From assembly GCF_001855385.1 (NCBI RefSeq), contig NZ_MKIE01000004.1, positions 62,001 through 126,000 of the forward strand: 64,000 nucleotides of DNA, read 5' to 3'. Both the position numbers and the translations under genes were made by a program. Below the pieces are notes generated by a model. That model saw nothing but the letters and a program-made list of their open reading frames with translations. It did no database searches and was not told where the DNA came from. The stretch comes from Andreesenia angusta (lineage in GTDB: Bacteria; Bacillota; Clostridia; Tissierellales; Gottschalkiaceae). Positions 17,083-26,468 of this stretch are shown piece by piece (position 1 is the first letter of the stretch; each line of letters opens with the position of its first letter).

Positions 17083-17700
17083 CTATTTGTATCTGCTGCT
17101 CAGCTCTTTTTTTATGTCCGATATAGAGATTCCCATCTGAACGAGAAGCACCACCATATGGTATACAAGGTCGCTCGACTCGTAGATTACCTCTTCCGCA
17201 CTGTCGTTCTTGGCCCCTATTATGACCTCTGCGCTCTCTTCTCCGACTTTCTTGAGTATCTTGTCTACACCTTTGTCGAAAAGATAGTTTGTGTAAGACT
17301 CCTCTACAGGGTTCTCTTTTCTGTCTTTCACAAGGGCGTAGAGCCTATCAAGCACATCGTAGCTTGCACCGCTCTCGCTCTCCACTATCTTGTTGAAGAA
17401 GCATGAGTACTCGCCTGTATGACAGGCAACTCCCTTTTGAATTACCTTTACAAGGATGGTGTCCCCGTCACAGTCGTAGCTCATCTCTACAACGGCCTGA
17501 GTGTTGCCTGAAGTGGCCCCCTTGTTCCAGAACTCGTTTCTACTTCTAGAGAAGAACCATGTCTCCTTCGTCTCCACAGTCTTCAAAAGCGACTCCTCGT
17601 TCATGTATGCCATCATAAGCACTGCGCCAGTCTCAGCATCTTGAACTACTGCCGGCACAAGCCCTTTTTCGTCGAATTTTATATTTTTAATGAAGTCCAT
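17083..17700 (-). CDS. hisIE: Bifunctional phosphoribosyl-AMP cyclohydrolase / phosphoribosyl-ATP pyrophosphatase
   Basis: This 205-residue fusion catalyses histidine steps 2 and 3. The N-terminal HisI domain (about 1-110) shows [19 protein letters not shown] and the zinc/Mg residues of [11 protein letters not shown] and [10 protein letters not shown]. The C-terminal HisE domain (about 115-205) shows [15 protein letters not shown] and [13 protein letters not shown]. It is the last gene of the operon, four bases after hisF, followed at once by a terminator. Confidence 0.96.
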   Translation of the reverse strand: MDFIKNIKFDEKGLVPAVVQDAETGAVLMMAYMNEESLLKTVETKETWFFSRSRNEFWNKGATSGNTQAVVEMSYDCDGDTILVKVIQKGVACHTGEYSCFFNKIVESESGASYDVLDRLYALVKDRKENPVEESYTNYLFDKGVDKILKKVGEESAEVIIGAKNDSAEEVIYESSDLVYHMVVLLVQMGISISDIKKELSSRYK

Positions 17701-17704
17701 CTAA

Positions 17705-18466
17705 TCAGTCCTTTCTCATTGGGATTCCCTCGGCTATAAGGTAGTCCTTAAGCTCTGGAATCATTATCTCTTTAAAGTGGAATACAGATGCCGCAAGTGC
17801 AGCGTCCGCTCCGCCGTCTGAAAGCACTTCAGCGAAATGCTCTCTAGTGCCTGCTCCGCCAGAAGCTATTATAGGCACGTTCACTTTTTCAGCCACTGCC
17901 TTCATAAGGGCTACGTCGTATCCGCCCTTTACTCCGTCCGTGTTTATGCTGTTAAGCACAAGCTCCCCTGCTCCAAGCTCCACACCTTTTACAGCCCACT
18001 CCACAGCGTCAAGCCCAGTGTCAAGCCTTCCTCCGTTTATAAACACGTTCCACTTGTTTTCGGCCACTTCCTTTGCGTCTATCGAGAGCACTACGCACTG
18101 CGCCCCGAATTTAAGGGCGGCCTCTCTTATAAGCTCCGGGTTCTTTACAGCCGAAGAGTTTACAGATATCTTGTCCGCTCCTGCTCTGAGTATCGCTGTG
18201 AAGTCCTCCACGCTGTTGACTCCGCCTCCAACTGTGAAGGGGATGAAAACCTCTTTCGCCGTTCTCTCCACTATGTCCAGCATTATCCCGCGCTTTTCAT
18301 GTGACGCAGTTATATCGTAGAATACAAGCTCGTCTGCACCCTGCTCGTTGTAGTACTTGGCAAGTTCCACAGGGTCGTCTACTTCTCTTATGTCCTTGAA
18401 TTTAGTTCCCTTAACCACTTTTCCGTCTCTGACGTCAAGGCAAGGCACTATTCTCTTTGTAAGCAT
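17705..18466 (-). CDS. hisF: Imidazole glycerol phosphate synthase subunit HisF
   Basis: This 253-residue (beta/alpha)8 cyclase half of IGP synthase opens [20 protein letters not shown] with the catalytic Asp11. The second Asp lies in [14 protein letters not shown], with phosphate-binding GGG/ASGGAGT loops. It uses ammonia delivered by HisH to close the imidazole ring. TGGAGG precedes the ATG, two bases after hisA. Confidence 0.97.
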   Translation of the reverse strand: MLTKRIVPCLDVRDGKVVKGTKFKDIREVDDPVELAKYYNEQGADELVFYDITASHEKRGIMLDIVERTAKEVFIPFTVGGGVNSVEDFTAILRAGADKISVNSSAVKNPELIREAALKFGAQCVVLSIDAKEVAENKWNVFINGGRLDTGLDAVEWAVKGVELGAGELVLNSINTDGVKGGYDVALMKAVAEKVNVPIIASGGAGTREHFAEVLSDGGADAALAASVFHFKEIMIPELKDYLIAEGIPMRKD

Positions 18467-18468
18467 CT

Positions 18469-19176
18469 CTAAACCTCCAGTGCGTCTTCTAGCTTTATAT
18501 TCTCTATATAGAGGGCCTTTCCTATTATGGCTCCGTACATGTCCATCTCTGAAAGCTTCGCCACGTCTTCTAGAGTGCTGACGCCTCCAGACGCGATTAT
18601 GTCTATGCTGTTCTTCTCCATAAGCTCTCTGTATATCTCGAAATTAGGTCCTTCCATCATGCCGTCCTTGGCTATGTCTGTGTAGACTATGGTCTGGACA
18701 CCTATCTCCTCTAGCTCTTTTACGAAGTCCACAGAGTTCAAGCTGCTTAGGTTCACCCAGCCGTCTATGGCCACTATGCCGTCTTTTGCATCTATCGACA
18801 CAACTATCTGCTTACCGTACTCGTCTACAAGGCTCTTTAAGAGCTCTTTTTCATTTACGGCTGCTGTCCCAAGTATCACCCTGTTTACGCCTGCGTCTAG
18901 CAGTGTCTGTACAGCCTCTCTTGTCCTGATTCCGCCGCCTACCTGTATAGGTATGTTCACAGTTCTAGCTATCTCCGAGATTATCTCGAAGTTCTTGCTC
19001 TTTCCGTCCTTGGCTCCGTCAAGGTCAACTATGTGTATAAACTCTGCGCCTTTGGCCTCCCAAGTCTTGGCCACCTCTACAGGGTTGTCGAAGTATACGT
19101 CCATATCTTCGAACTTCCCCTGCTTCAGCCTTACGCAGTTCCCGTCTTTTATATCTATCGCTGGAAATATTATCAT
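18469..19176 (-). CDS. hisA: ProFAR isomerase HisA
   Basis: This 235-residue (beta/alpha)8 isomerase acts at step 4 of histidine synthesis. It starts [20 protein letters not shown] with the catalytic Asp8; the second acid is in [14 protein letters not shown]. Phosphate loops VGGGIRT and ASGGVST are present. Its start overlaps the hisH end by four bases. Confidence 0.97.
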   Translation of the reverse strand: MIIFPAIDIKDGNCVRLKQGKFEDMDVYFDNPVEVAKTWEAKGAEFIHIVDLDGAKDGKSKNFEIISEIARTVNIPIQVGGGIRTREAVQTLLDAGVNRVILGTAAVNEKELLKSLVDEYGKQIVVSIDAKDGIVAIDGWVNLSSLNSVDFVKELEEIGVQTIVYTDIAKDGMMEGPNFEIYRELMEKNSIDIIASGGVSTLEDVAKLSEMDMYGAIIGKALYIENIKLEDALEV

Positions 19177-19772
19177 TTAATCAACTCCCCGAATGCTTTT
19201 AGTAGTTTAAGTCCGACTTCCCCGCTTTTCTCTGGATGGAACTGCATACCGTACACGCTTCCTTTTCCGACTATCGCAGGCACTTTCACTCCGTACTCTG
19301 TGTAGGCTATTGCGTCTTCAAGCGTGTCCACGTAGTACGAGTGCACAAAGTAGATGTAGTCGTCCTCTTTTATATATTTAAGTATAGGGTCTTCTCTCTT
19401 GAAGCTTATGTTGTTCCAGCCCATATGAGGCACCTTCAGGCTGTCGTCGAACTTCACCACGTTGCCCTTTAGTATCCCCAGTCCTTCCCACTCTCCATCC
19501 TCGTAGCTCTTCTCGTATAGAAGCTGCATCCCGAGGCAGATTCCAAGCAGCGGCTTCTTAGCTTCCACGCATTTCAGTATGTCGTCTACAAGCCCTGTCG
19601 CCCTAAGGCTCTTTATGGCGTCGTTAAACGCACCTACTCCAGGGAGTATTATTCCGTCTGCAGCGTATAGGTCTTCGCTCTTGTGGGTTATCATGCTCTC
19701 ATGCCCCAGCTTTTCAAGCGCATTCTGTATGCTGTTCAAGTTTCCAACTCCGTAGTCTATTATAGCTATCAT
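19173..19772 (-). CDS. hisH: Imidazole glycerol phosphate synthase glutaminase subunit HisH
   Basis: This 199-residue class I glutamine amidotransferase supplies ammonia to HisF. The nucleophile elbow GICLGMQLLYE gives the Cys, and GMQFHPEKSGEVG gives the His and Glu of the triad. It starts MIAIIDYGVGNLNSIQNAL. The start overlaps the hisB stop by one base. Confidence 0.97.
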   Translation of the reverse strand: MIAIIDYGVGNLNSIQNALEKLGHESMITHKSEDLYAADGIILPGVGAFNDAIKSLRATGLVDDILKCVEAKKPLLGICLGMQLLYEKSYEDGEWEGLGILKGNVVKFDDSLKVPHMGWNNISFKREDPILKYIKEDDYIYFVHSYYVDTLEDAIAYTEYGVKVPAIVGKGSVYGMQFHPEKSGEVGLKLLKAFGELIK

Positions 19773-20356
19773 TAGATCACTCCCTTTGTAGACATGACGC
19801 CTTTGATTCTCTCGTCTTTCTTTGTAGCCGTGTCAAGCGCCCTTCCGAACCCCTTGAATATAGACTCCACCACATGGTGGGCATTTCCGCCTGTCATGAC
19901 CTTTATATGCAGATTTATCCCGGCAGAGTTTACAAAACCTCTGAAGAACTCCTCCACAAGCTCTGTGTCGAATTCGCCTATATAGTCTCTGCTGTATTCA
20001 GCGTCTATGGACAAATATGGCCTTCCGCCAAGGTCCACAGCCACAAGCGTCAGCACTTCGTCCATCGGGGTGAAGGTGTGGGCGTATCTCACTATGCCTT
20101 CTTTTCCACCCAGCGCCTCCTTGAACACAGAGCCCATAGTTATCCCTATGTCCTCTACAGTGTGGTGGCCGTCTATGTACAAATCGCCTGCACACTTGAC
20201 TTTGAGGTCGAACAGCCCGTGCTTCGAGAATAGGATCAGCATATGGTCGAAAAAGCCTATGCCTGTCTCTATCTCGCTAGCTCCGGCGCCGTCTAAGTTG
20301 ATCGATACTTCTATATCTGTTTCAAAAGTCTTTCTGCTAGACTCCGCAGTTCTCAT
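19772..20356 (-). CDS. hisB: Imidazoleglycerol-phosphate dehydratase HisB
   Basis: This 194-residue Mn-dependent dehydratase (step 6) is the monofunctional form, without the phosphatase domain found in enterobacteria. Metal ligands are in GHHTVEDIGI and GGNAHHVVESIFKGFGRAL. No histidinol-phosphate phosphatase was identified in the operon; the HAD protein at 24964-25803 is near, but nothing ties it to this step. Confidence 0.96.
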   Translation of the reverse strand: MRTAESSRKTFETDIEVSINLDGAGASEIETGIGFFDHMLILFSKHGLFDLKVKCAGDLYIDGHHTVEDIGITMGSVFKEALGGKEGIVRYAHTFTPMDEVLTLVAVDLGGRPYLSIDAEYSRDYIGEFDTELVEEFFRGFVNSAGINLHIKVMTGGNAHHVVESIFKGFGRALDTATKKDERIKGVMSTKGVI

Positions 20357-21409
20357 CTAAATCACTTCCTTTAGCACTTTTAAGAAGGCCTCGTTTTCTT
20401 CCCTAGTTCCTACCGAGACCCTAAGGTGGTTTTCCAGCACTCCGCCGCTGAAATACCTTATCATGATTCCATCTTCAAGCAGCCTGTCGAACACAGCCTT
20501 GGCGTCTTTAACTTTAAACATTATAAAGTTGGCTCCAGTCTTGTAGACCTTTATGTTTGAAAGTTTTAGCATTTCAGCGTTAAGCCAGTCTCTTTCAGCC
20601 TTTATTATCTTTATATTCTCCATTATCACATCGCTGTTTTTCATAAGCTCCGAGGCTATTATCTGGGATACAGAGTTGAGATTGTATGGAGGCTTTACAG
20701 CCGCTATCTTCTCCACTATCTCGTCTGAAGATAGTAGATATCCCGTTCTTATTCCAGCAGCCCCAAAGGCCTTTGAGAAAGTCCTTAAGACTATAAGTCT
20801 GTCATACTTCGAGAGCATGTCCACCACGGACTCCCCGCCAAACTCTATATAGGCCTCGTCCACTACCACTATACTGTCTGTGCTGTCAAGCACCTTCAGT
20901 ATGTCATCCTTTGGGATTAGATTTCCAGTAGGGTTGTTCGGATTGCAGAGTATTATGACCTTGGCCCCGAAGTCATTTGAAACAGCTATAAGCTTGTCTA
21001 TCTCTATGTCAAACTCCTCGTCTGTAGGTATCTCCATATACCTGCCCCCAAGCACCTTGGTGTTTATGCCGTACATGGAAAAAGTAGGCTCATGAGAGAC
21101 CACTACTTCGTCCTGCCCTACGAAAGTGTTTAAAAGCACGTGTATCATCTCGTCAGAGCCGTTTCCCACCACTATGTTCTTGTAGTCCACTTTTATAAAC
21201 TCAGAGATGCTCTTTCTAAGCTTCATACTGTTTGTATCGGGATATCTGTTTATATCTGTAGCTAAAAGCCTAGAGACTATGCTCTGCATAATCTCCGGCT
21301 CTATGTTGAAAGGACTCTCGTTTGCGTCCATCTTGTATTTGTAGTCGTAGTCATGAGGCACGTAGGGCTTTAAGCTCTTTACCTCTTCCTTTAGGTACTT
21401 CTCTATCAT
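20357..21409 (-). CDS. hisC: Histidinol-phosphate aminotransferase
   Basis: This 350-residue class I/II PLP aminotransferase acts at step 7. It begins MIEKYLKEEVKSLKPYVPHD and has the substrate-binding DANESPFN, the cofactor contacts GNGSDEMIHVL and NPNNPTGNLI, and the PLP lysine in RTFSKAFGAAGIRTGY. It is fused head-to-tail with hisB (no gap) and two bases from hisD. Confidence 0.96.
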   Translation of the reverse strand: MIEKYLKEEVKSLKPYVPHDYDYKYKMDANESPFNIEPEIMQSIVSRLLATDINRYPDTNSMKLRKSISEFIKVDYKNIVVGNGSDEMIHVLLNTFVGQDEVVVSHEPTFSMYGINTKVLGGRYMEIPTDEEFDIEIDKLIAVSNDFGAKVIILCNPNNPTGNLIPKDDILKVLDSTDSIVVVDEAYIEFGGESVVDMLSKYDRLIVLRTFSKAFGAAGIRTGYLLSSDEIVEKIAAVKPPYNLNSVSQIIASELMKNSDVIMENIKIIKAERDWLNAEMLKLSNIKVYKTGANFIMFKVKDAKAVFDRLLEDGIMIRYFSGGVLENHLRVSVGTREENEAFLKVLKEVI

Positions 21410-21410
21410 C

Positions 21411-22703
21411 TTACTTGAACCTCACTTTTATAGAATTAGCGTGTGCCGTTAATCCCTCTGCCTCCGCTATCTTTATTATCTGGTCTTTCTTCTCCTCTAG
21501 CCTCTCTCTGTCGTAGAATATAAGGCTTGATTTCTTCACAAAGTCGTCAACTCCAAGCGGAGAGTAGAACTTAGCTGTAGAGCTTGTAGGAAGAGTGTGG
21601 TTCGGTCCTGCAAAGTAGTCTCCTAGAGGCTCTGGCGAGTACGCTCCAAGGAATATAGCTCCTGCGTTCTTTATAGAGCTTATCATCTCAAACGGGCTCT
21701 TTACTATAAGCTCAAGGTGCTCAGGCGCTATTTCATTTGTGTAGCTTATCGCCTCGTCCATGTCTTTTGCGATTATTATAGCTCCAAAGTCGGCAAGCGA
21801 CTTCTCTATTATGTCTTTTCTCGAAAGCGAAGCTGTCTGAACTGCAAGCTCCTCCTTCACTTTGTACGCAAGCTCTTCTGAAGTAGTCACAAGTATAGAT
21901 GAAGCAAGCGTGTCGTGCTCTGCCTGTGAAAGCATGTCAGCCGCCACATACTCAGGGTTTGCAGTCTCGTCTGCAAGCACAAGTATCTCGCTAGGCCCTG
22001 CTATCATGTCTATGTCCACGTATCCGTATACTATTCTCTTCGCTATCGCAACGTATATATTTCCAGGTCCAACTATCTTGTAAACCTTAGGCACAGACTC
22101 AGTTCCGAATGCAAGCGCCGCTATTCCCTGTGCTCCTCCGGCCTTAAATATCCTGTCAACTCCAGCTATCTTGGCAGCCGCAAGTATGTTCTTGTTTACA
22201 GATCCATCTTTAGAAGGAGGTGTCACCATTATTATCTCGCTTACTCCTGCAACTTTTGCCGGCACTGCGTTCATAAGCACTGTAGATGGGTAAGGCGCAG
22301 TTCCTCCAGGTACGTATATTCCCACTTTCTCTACTGGGTTGTATATCTGTCCAAGCATTATGCCCTTCTTGTCGTTCTGTATCCAAGAGTTGCTAAGCTG
22401 TTTTTGGTGGTATTCTCTTACGTTCTCCGCAGCCTCTTCCAGCGCCGCTATAAGCTCTGGGTCGCAGCTGTTGTAAGCGTCCTCTATCTCCTGCTCTGTA
22501 ACCTCTATGCTGTCTAGCTTTACGCCGTCGAACTTCTCTGTGAACTCTATTATGGCCTTGTCTTTTTCGTCTCTGACCTTAGTTATGATGTCCTCTACAG
22601 ATCTGTTTACCTCTCCAAACTCCAGCTGACTTCTGTTTAGCAGGGCTTCTATCTCCTTTTGAACCTCTTCTGTTCCGTTTGTAGTGTTTATTATCTTTAT
22701 CAT
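21411..22703 (-). CDS. hisD: Histidinol dehydrogenase
   Basis: This 430-residue zinc- and NAD-dependent enzyme oxidises histidinol to histidine in two steps. It shows YVPGGTAPYPSTVLMNAVPA, SQAEHDTLASSILVT (zinc/catalytic region) and IAPEHLEL with the catalytic Glu-His. GGAG sits eight bases from the ATG. Length is normal. Confidence 0.97.
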   Translation of the reverse strand: MIKIINTTNGTEEVQKEIEALLNRSQLEFGEVNRSVEDIITKVRDEKDKAIIEFTEKFDGVKLDSIEVTEQEIEDAYNSCDPELIAALEEAAENVREYHQKQLSNSWIQNDKKGIMLGQIYNPVEKVGIYVPGGTAPYPSTVLMNAVPAKVAGVSEIIMVTPPSKDGSVNKNILAAAKIAGVDRIFKAGGAQGIAALAFGTESVPKVYKIVGPGNIYVAIAKRIVYGYVDIDMIAGPSEILVLADETANPEYVAADMLSQAEHDTLASSILVTTSEELAYKVKEELAVQTASLSRKDIIEKSLADFGAIIIAKDMDEAISYTNEIAPEHLELIVKSPFEMISSIKNAGAIFLGAYSPEPLGDYFAGPNHTLPTSSTAKFYSPLGVDDFVKKSSLIFYDRERLEEKKDQIIKIAEAEGLTAHANSIKVRFK

Positions 22704-22705
22704 GT

Positions 22706-23341
22706 TTACATCTCCTCTCCTACTATAGCGTTTATGTCTCTTATTATATTCTTTATCCTGCTGTTCTTAAATTTAAAGCTCACCTTGTTGGCTATGAGTC
22801 TGGCGCTCACAGGATACATGTCCTCTAGCACCACAAGCCCGTTTTCCTTGAGCGTCCTTCCAGTCTCAACTATGTCGACTATGACGTCTGAAAGCCCTAT
22901 AAGCGGCGCAAGCTCCACCGATCCGTTCAGCTTTATGGTGTCTATATGCCTGCCCGTGCTTAAAAAGTACTTCTTGGCCACATGCGGATACTTGGTCCCC
23001 ACTCTTATCTGCTTTGTAGGGTCTATGCTGTATCCTTCCATGGCTGCAACTGCAAATTTGCACTTTCCAAATCCAAGGTCTGCTATCTCGTAGAAATCCC
23101 TGTCTTCTTCCATTATGGTGTCTTTCCCCACTATGCCCAGATCTACAGCGCCTCTCTCCACGTATATAGGCACGTCCACGGCTTTTACAAGCACGTATCT
23201 GACCTTGTTCTCTTCGCTTGTGAGGATAAGCTTTCTCGACTCCTCCTCAAGCTCTTTGCACTCAAGTCCTATCTGCTTGAGGATTTCGTAGCCCTTCTCC
23301 CCTAGTCTTCCTTTGGCTATGGCTATATTCAAGTAATCCAA
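22706..23341 (-). CDS. hisG: ATP phosphoribosyltransferase catalytic subunit, short form
   Basis: This protein of about 211 residues is the short form of HisG that needs HisZ for activity and histidine feedback. It starts DYLNIAIAKGRLGEKGYEIL and has the PRPP-binding DIVETGRTLKENGL. The TTG at 23341 has GGGG six bases upstream and fits the family start better than the GTG at 23353, which would use that same Shine-Dalgarno as coding sequence. Confidence 0.95.
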   Translation of the reverse strand: MDYLNIAIAKGRLGEKGYEILKQIGLECKELEEESRKLILTSEENKVRYVLVKAVDVPIYVERGAVDLGIVGKDTIMEEDRDFYEIADLGFGKCKFAVAAMEGYSIDPTKQIRVGTKYPHVAKKYFLSTGRHIDTIKLNGSVELAPLIGLSDVIVDIVETGRTLKENGLVVLEDMYPVSARLIANKVSFKFKNSRIKNIIRDINAIVGEEM

Positions 23342-23356
23342 GTTAATCCCCACTTT

Positions 23357-24595
23357 CTATATTTTCTCTTTAAACTCAGAGACGCTCAGCCTCTCTGCCT
23401 TTCCCGTCTCCATGTCTTCAAGCTCAATGCTCTCGCTCTCTCCAAGGCTTATCAGCTTTGAAACTCCCAGCTCTTCCCCCAGCTTTTCAAAAGAGTCCTT
23501 TCTCTCAAGCTCCACCACATATCCCGAGCTTCTCAGAGACTCGGCAAGCTCTATGGCGCTTTTTCTGACGTCTTTCTTGTAGTTTATCTTGTAGTCTATA
23601 TATTTGTCGCTCGCATCGCATCCGGCTTCTTGCACTGTGATGGCGTTTATCAGGTCGTCTACATTAAGTCCAAACCCGGTGGCTGGAATGTACTGCCCAT
23701 AGTACTTTGTAAGCGTGTCGTATCTTCCTCCGCTCAGCACTGTCTCGCCGTATCCCTTTACATAGCCTTTGAACACCATCCCCGTATAGTAGTCGAGGTC
23801 GTTTATAAGTCCTAGGTCAAGCGATATATGGTCTTCGTAGCCGTAGTCTGAAAGCACGTCGTATATTTCCTTTAAGTCCTCCACCGCATTTCTCATATTG
23901 TCGTTTAGACAGTACTCCTCCGCTTCCTCAAGCGTCTGCGTAAAGTCTCCGTACAGGTCAGGTATCTTCGCAAGTATCTCCCTGTGCTCCTCGCTTATAT
24001 CCAGCGACTCTACAAACTTCTTTATCTCGGCGAAGTTCTTGCTCTCCACCAGCTCCTTGAGCTTGCTTTCCAGCACGTCTGAAAGCTGCACTTCCTCAAG
24101 TAGACCCTTGTAGTAGCCTGCATTTCCTATCTCTATGTGGAATTCTGCCCCGTTTTCTATAAGTGTCTTTATCGCTATAGATATGACCTCTGCGTCGGCT
24201 TCAGGGTTTATATTCCCGAAGTACTCCACCCCTGTCTGTGTAACTTCCCTCTTCTTCTCGTTGCTCATCTTGAACACCTGTGTGTTGTAGAAGAGCTTGT
24301 AGTTCTTCTTGGAGCTCTTGTAGTTGTTGGCAACTATCCTGGCTATAGGTATAGTAGCATCCGGCCTAAGTGCCAGCAGCTCTCCTGACTTGTCTATAAG
24401 CTTGAATATCTCGTTCTTTATTATGCTGCTCTTTATAGATGAAAACACCTCGTAGTACTCTATAGTAGGCGTTGCAACTTCCCTGTAACCAAAAGACTTG
24501 AATATACCCGATATTCCCTTCAGCATATTCTGCTTTTCTTCGTATTCTCTAAACAATTCATCTCTCACTCCCTGTGGAGTCTGAAATCCTATCAT
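23357..24595 (-). CDS. hisZ: ATP phosphoribosyltransferase regulatory subunit
   Basis: This protein of about 412 residues is related to histidyl-tRNA synthetase. Motif-2-like LLALRPDATIPIARIVAN and the degenerate GLGL.. motif (YDTLTKYYGQYIPATGFGLN) are visible. It lacks a C-terminal anticodon domain fully like HisRS and sits directly upstream of short hisG, so it is HisZ rather than HisS. The ATG at 24595 (MIGFQTPQGVRDELF) was chosen; a GTG at 24616 is possible. It is the first gene of the operon. Confidence 0.93.
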   Translation of the reverse strand: MIGFQTPQGVRDELFREYEEKQNMLKGISGIFKSFGYREVATPTIEYYEVFSSIKSSIIKNEIFKLIDKSGELLALRPDATIPIARIVANNYKSSKKNYKLFYNTQVFKMSNEKKREVTQTGVEYFGNINPEADAEVISIAIKTLIENGAEFHIEIGNAGYYKGLLEEVQLSDVLESKLKELVESKNFAEIKKFVESLDISEEHREILAKIPDLYGDFTQTLEEAEEYCLNDNMRNAVEDLKEIYDVLSDYGYEDHISLDLGLINDLDYYTGMVFKGYVKGYGETVLSGGRYDTLTKYYGQYIPATGFGLNVDDLINAITVQEAGCDASDKYIDYKINYKKDVRKSAIELAESLRSSGYVVELERKDSFEKLGEELGVSKLISLGESESIELEDMETGKAERLSVSEFKEKI

Positions 24596-24657
24596 TGGCG
24601 TTACCCCCGCTCTCACTTTATTGCTTTACCTATCTAAAGTGGTAATGTCTTAAATAT

Positions 24658-24686
24658 AATTTACTATCTTTTTATCCATATGTCAA
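24658..24686 (-). promoter_or_regulatory. Promoter of the histidine operon
   Basis: On the minus strand TTGACA (24686-24681) and TAAATT (24663-24658) are 17 bp apart. The leader to hisZ is only about 60 bases, too short for a T-box, and no T-box consensus is present. Confidence 0.65.
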
Positions 24687-24779
24687 CTAGAAATACAGAC
24701 TTTTTAATAGACAAATTCTACAGACTAGCATGTAGTTTTAGTAAAGTCATAAAAACGATAAGCATCGTGAAGATTTGAC

Positions 24780-24870
24780 AAAATACAGAGCAAGCGAAAG
24801 TGTGCTTTAATCTGGTGTTTGAGCGATAGCGAGTTCCAGATTTTACACTTGAGTGGCTCTATTGTATTTT
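24780..24870. repeat. Multi-arm palindromic element of about 91 bp
   Basis: Three nested inverted arms are visible: AAAATACA...GAGC with GCTC...TGTATTTT outside, AAGTGT with ACACTT in the middle, and AATCTGG with CCAGATT inside. They enclose a loop containing GAGCGATAGCGAG. No ORF is present. The form suggests a REP/MITE-like intergenic repeat or a structured RNA. It sits in a gene-free stretch of 24617-24963 that also has a small hairpin ACGATAAGCATCGT near 24755 and a perfect 16-bp palindrome at 24899-24914. Confidence 0.6.
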
Positions 24871-24963
24871 CCAAATTGGAGCGTGTCTTAGAGTTTATGA
24901 TTTTAGCTAAAATCTAAATCAGAAACAGTGTTAAGTGATATTGGAATATTCAGACTTCTATTT

Positions 24964-25803
24964 TTATATATTGAAAATCTCTCTCAGAGTCTTTCCAAGC
25001 CCCGAGTCATTGTTGTCGTATTTTGTTATTATGTCTGCTGCGGCTTTCACCTCTTCAGAGGCGTTTTTCATGCCTATCCCAAGGCCCGACTTCTCTATCA
25101 TCTCGAGGTCGTTGTTGTCGTCGCCTACAGCTATTATATGCTCTGTGCTTATGCCCCTCTGGTTTGCATAGTCTCTAAGCGCTATCCACTTAGATCCTCT
25201 GGAGTTTATTATCTCCAGTATAGGGCTTACGCCCACCAGCTTCTGCATAAGGTAGAGATTGAACTTGCCGTCGAACTTCTGCTCTACTTCAGCCTTGAAC
25301 CTTGAAAGCTCTTCAAGTTCTCCAGGGTAGACTACGGCCAGCGTGTTGGGCTTTTCGTACTCCAGCAAATTCTTCACCTTCTTGTACCTGTTCCCTGCTT
25401 CATGCAGGTAGTTGCAGTACCTCTGGTCCAGCGAAGCGTATTCCCCCACCATGTCATAGCCTTCCAAATACTTATTTACATGGGTCACAGCGTGAAGTCT
25501 ATTTCGCTTGCCCTCCTCTATAAGGCTGTAGAAATCGTACTCGTCAAAGTATTTGTGCACCAGCAGCTCGTCGTTGGACATATTCCTCACTATAGTTCCA
25601 TTGTTGGCCAGTATAGTTATATTCTCAAGCCCGGTCTTTTTCACAAACTGCTTGGCCGAGTAGTACCTTCTTCCTGTGGCTATGACTATGTCCACGCCCC
25701 TGTGTGAAAGCGCATTCAGCACCTCTATGTTCTCGTTGGTGACCTCTTTTGAATCTGTAAGCAGCGTTCCGTCTAAATCTATTGCAACTATCTTGTATTT
25801 CAC
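24964..25803 (-). CDS. Cof-type HAD-superfamily phosphatase
   Basis: This 279-residue protein has the HAD motif I VAIDLDGTLLTDS (nucleophile DLD), motif II IATGRR, and motifs III/IV with the Lys and GDDNNDLEMIEKSG. The large cap between motifs II and III is of the Cof/YwpJ type. Substrates are probably sugar phosphates or flavin/PLP phosphates; sequence does not decide. The start is a GTG with AAGGGTGA upstream. Confidence 0.9.
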   Translation of the reverse strand: MKYKIVAIDLDGTLLTDSKEVTNENIEVLNALSHRGVDIVIATGRRYYSAKQFVKKTGLENITILANNGTIVRNMSNDELLVHKYFDEYDFYSLIEEGKRNRLHAVTHVNKYLEGYDMVGEYASLDQRYCNYLHEAGNRYKKVKNLLEYEKPNTLAVVYPGELEELSRFKAEVEQKFDGKFNLYLMQKLVGVSPILEIINSRGSKWIALRDYANQRGISTEHIIAVGDDNNDLEMIEKSGLGIGMKNASEEVKAAADIITKYDNNDSGLGKTLREIFNI

Positions 25804-25840
25804 TCAATCACCCTTTCATTATTTTTATGTAGGCGAGAGG

Positions 25841-26464
25841 CTAAAGCACCTCTCTAAGCACAGCGTTTATTATGTCCGAAGAATAACCTTTCCGATACAG
25901 ATACGATGATGTCTTTCTGTACCTGTTCTCCTCGCTGTCGTTTCTGTAGCTTCCATTCAGCTTCTTCACTGCAAGCTCTTTGGCGGCTTCCTTCTCCGAC
26001 TCAGAGTCGAACACTTCCTCTATTGCTGTTTCTATGTCTCTATTATCTATACCCTTTTTTACAAGCTCCATTCTGATTCTGTGCTTTCCAAAACCGTTAA
26101 GCCCAAACTTGTCTCTTGCAAAGCAGACCGCAAACTCCAAATCATCTAGATACCTGTTCTCTTCAAGGTATTCCATCACAGCTTCCGTGAATTCAGCGTA
26201 GCCTTTTTCGCGTAGCTTGTCTTCTACTTCCTTTTTAGACCTCATCCTGTAGCCTAGATACCTAAGAGCCACACTTATGGCCTTGGCCTTTTCCTCGGCC
26301 AAGAGAACTTCCTCCACAAAGCTCTCCTCAAGCTCTGTCCCCTTTAAAAGCGAGTACTTCACGAGCACGTCTTCCCCTACGCCGAAGCTGTACTCGCCGT
26401 CTAGGTATATGGAGTACCTGCGATCATTGTGCTTTTGCACTTCCACTTTCGTTATTACAGCCAT
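25841..26464 (-). CDS. recX: Regulatory protein RecX
   Basis: This 207-residue protein has three-helix RecX repeats (ALRYLGYRMRSKKEVEDKL, YLEENRYLDDLEFA, ELVKKGIDNRDIETAIEEV, YLYRKGYSSDIINAVL). RecX binds RecA filaments and modulates recombination. The N-terminal beta segment (ITKVEVQKHNDRRYSIYLDG) is typical of the Firmicutes form. recA is not in the window. It lies four bases after the aminopeptidase gene. Confidence 0.92.
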   Translation of the reverse strand: MAVITKVEVQKHNDRRYSIYLDGEYSFGVGEDVLVKYSLLKGTELEESFVEEVLLAEEKAKAISVALRYLGYRMRSKKEVEDKLREKGYAEFTEAVMEYLEENRYLDDLEFAVCFARDKFGLNGFGKHRIRMELVKKGIDNRDIETAIEEVFDSESEKEAAKELAVKKLNGSYRNDSEENRYRKTSSYLYRKGYSSDIINAVLREVL

Positions 26465-26468
26465 ATCA

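Noticed and set aside
24596-24963. T-box leader for the histidine operon
   Set aside because: The T-box consensus that would pair with tRNA acceptor ends is missing, and a good promoter leaves a leader of only about 60 bases.
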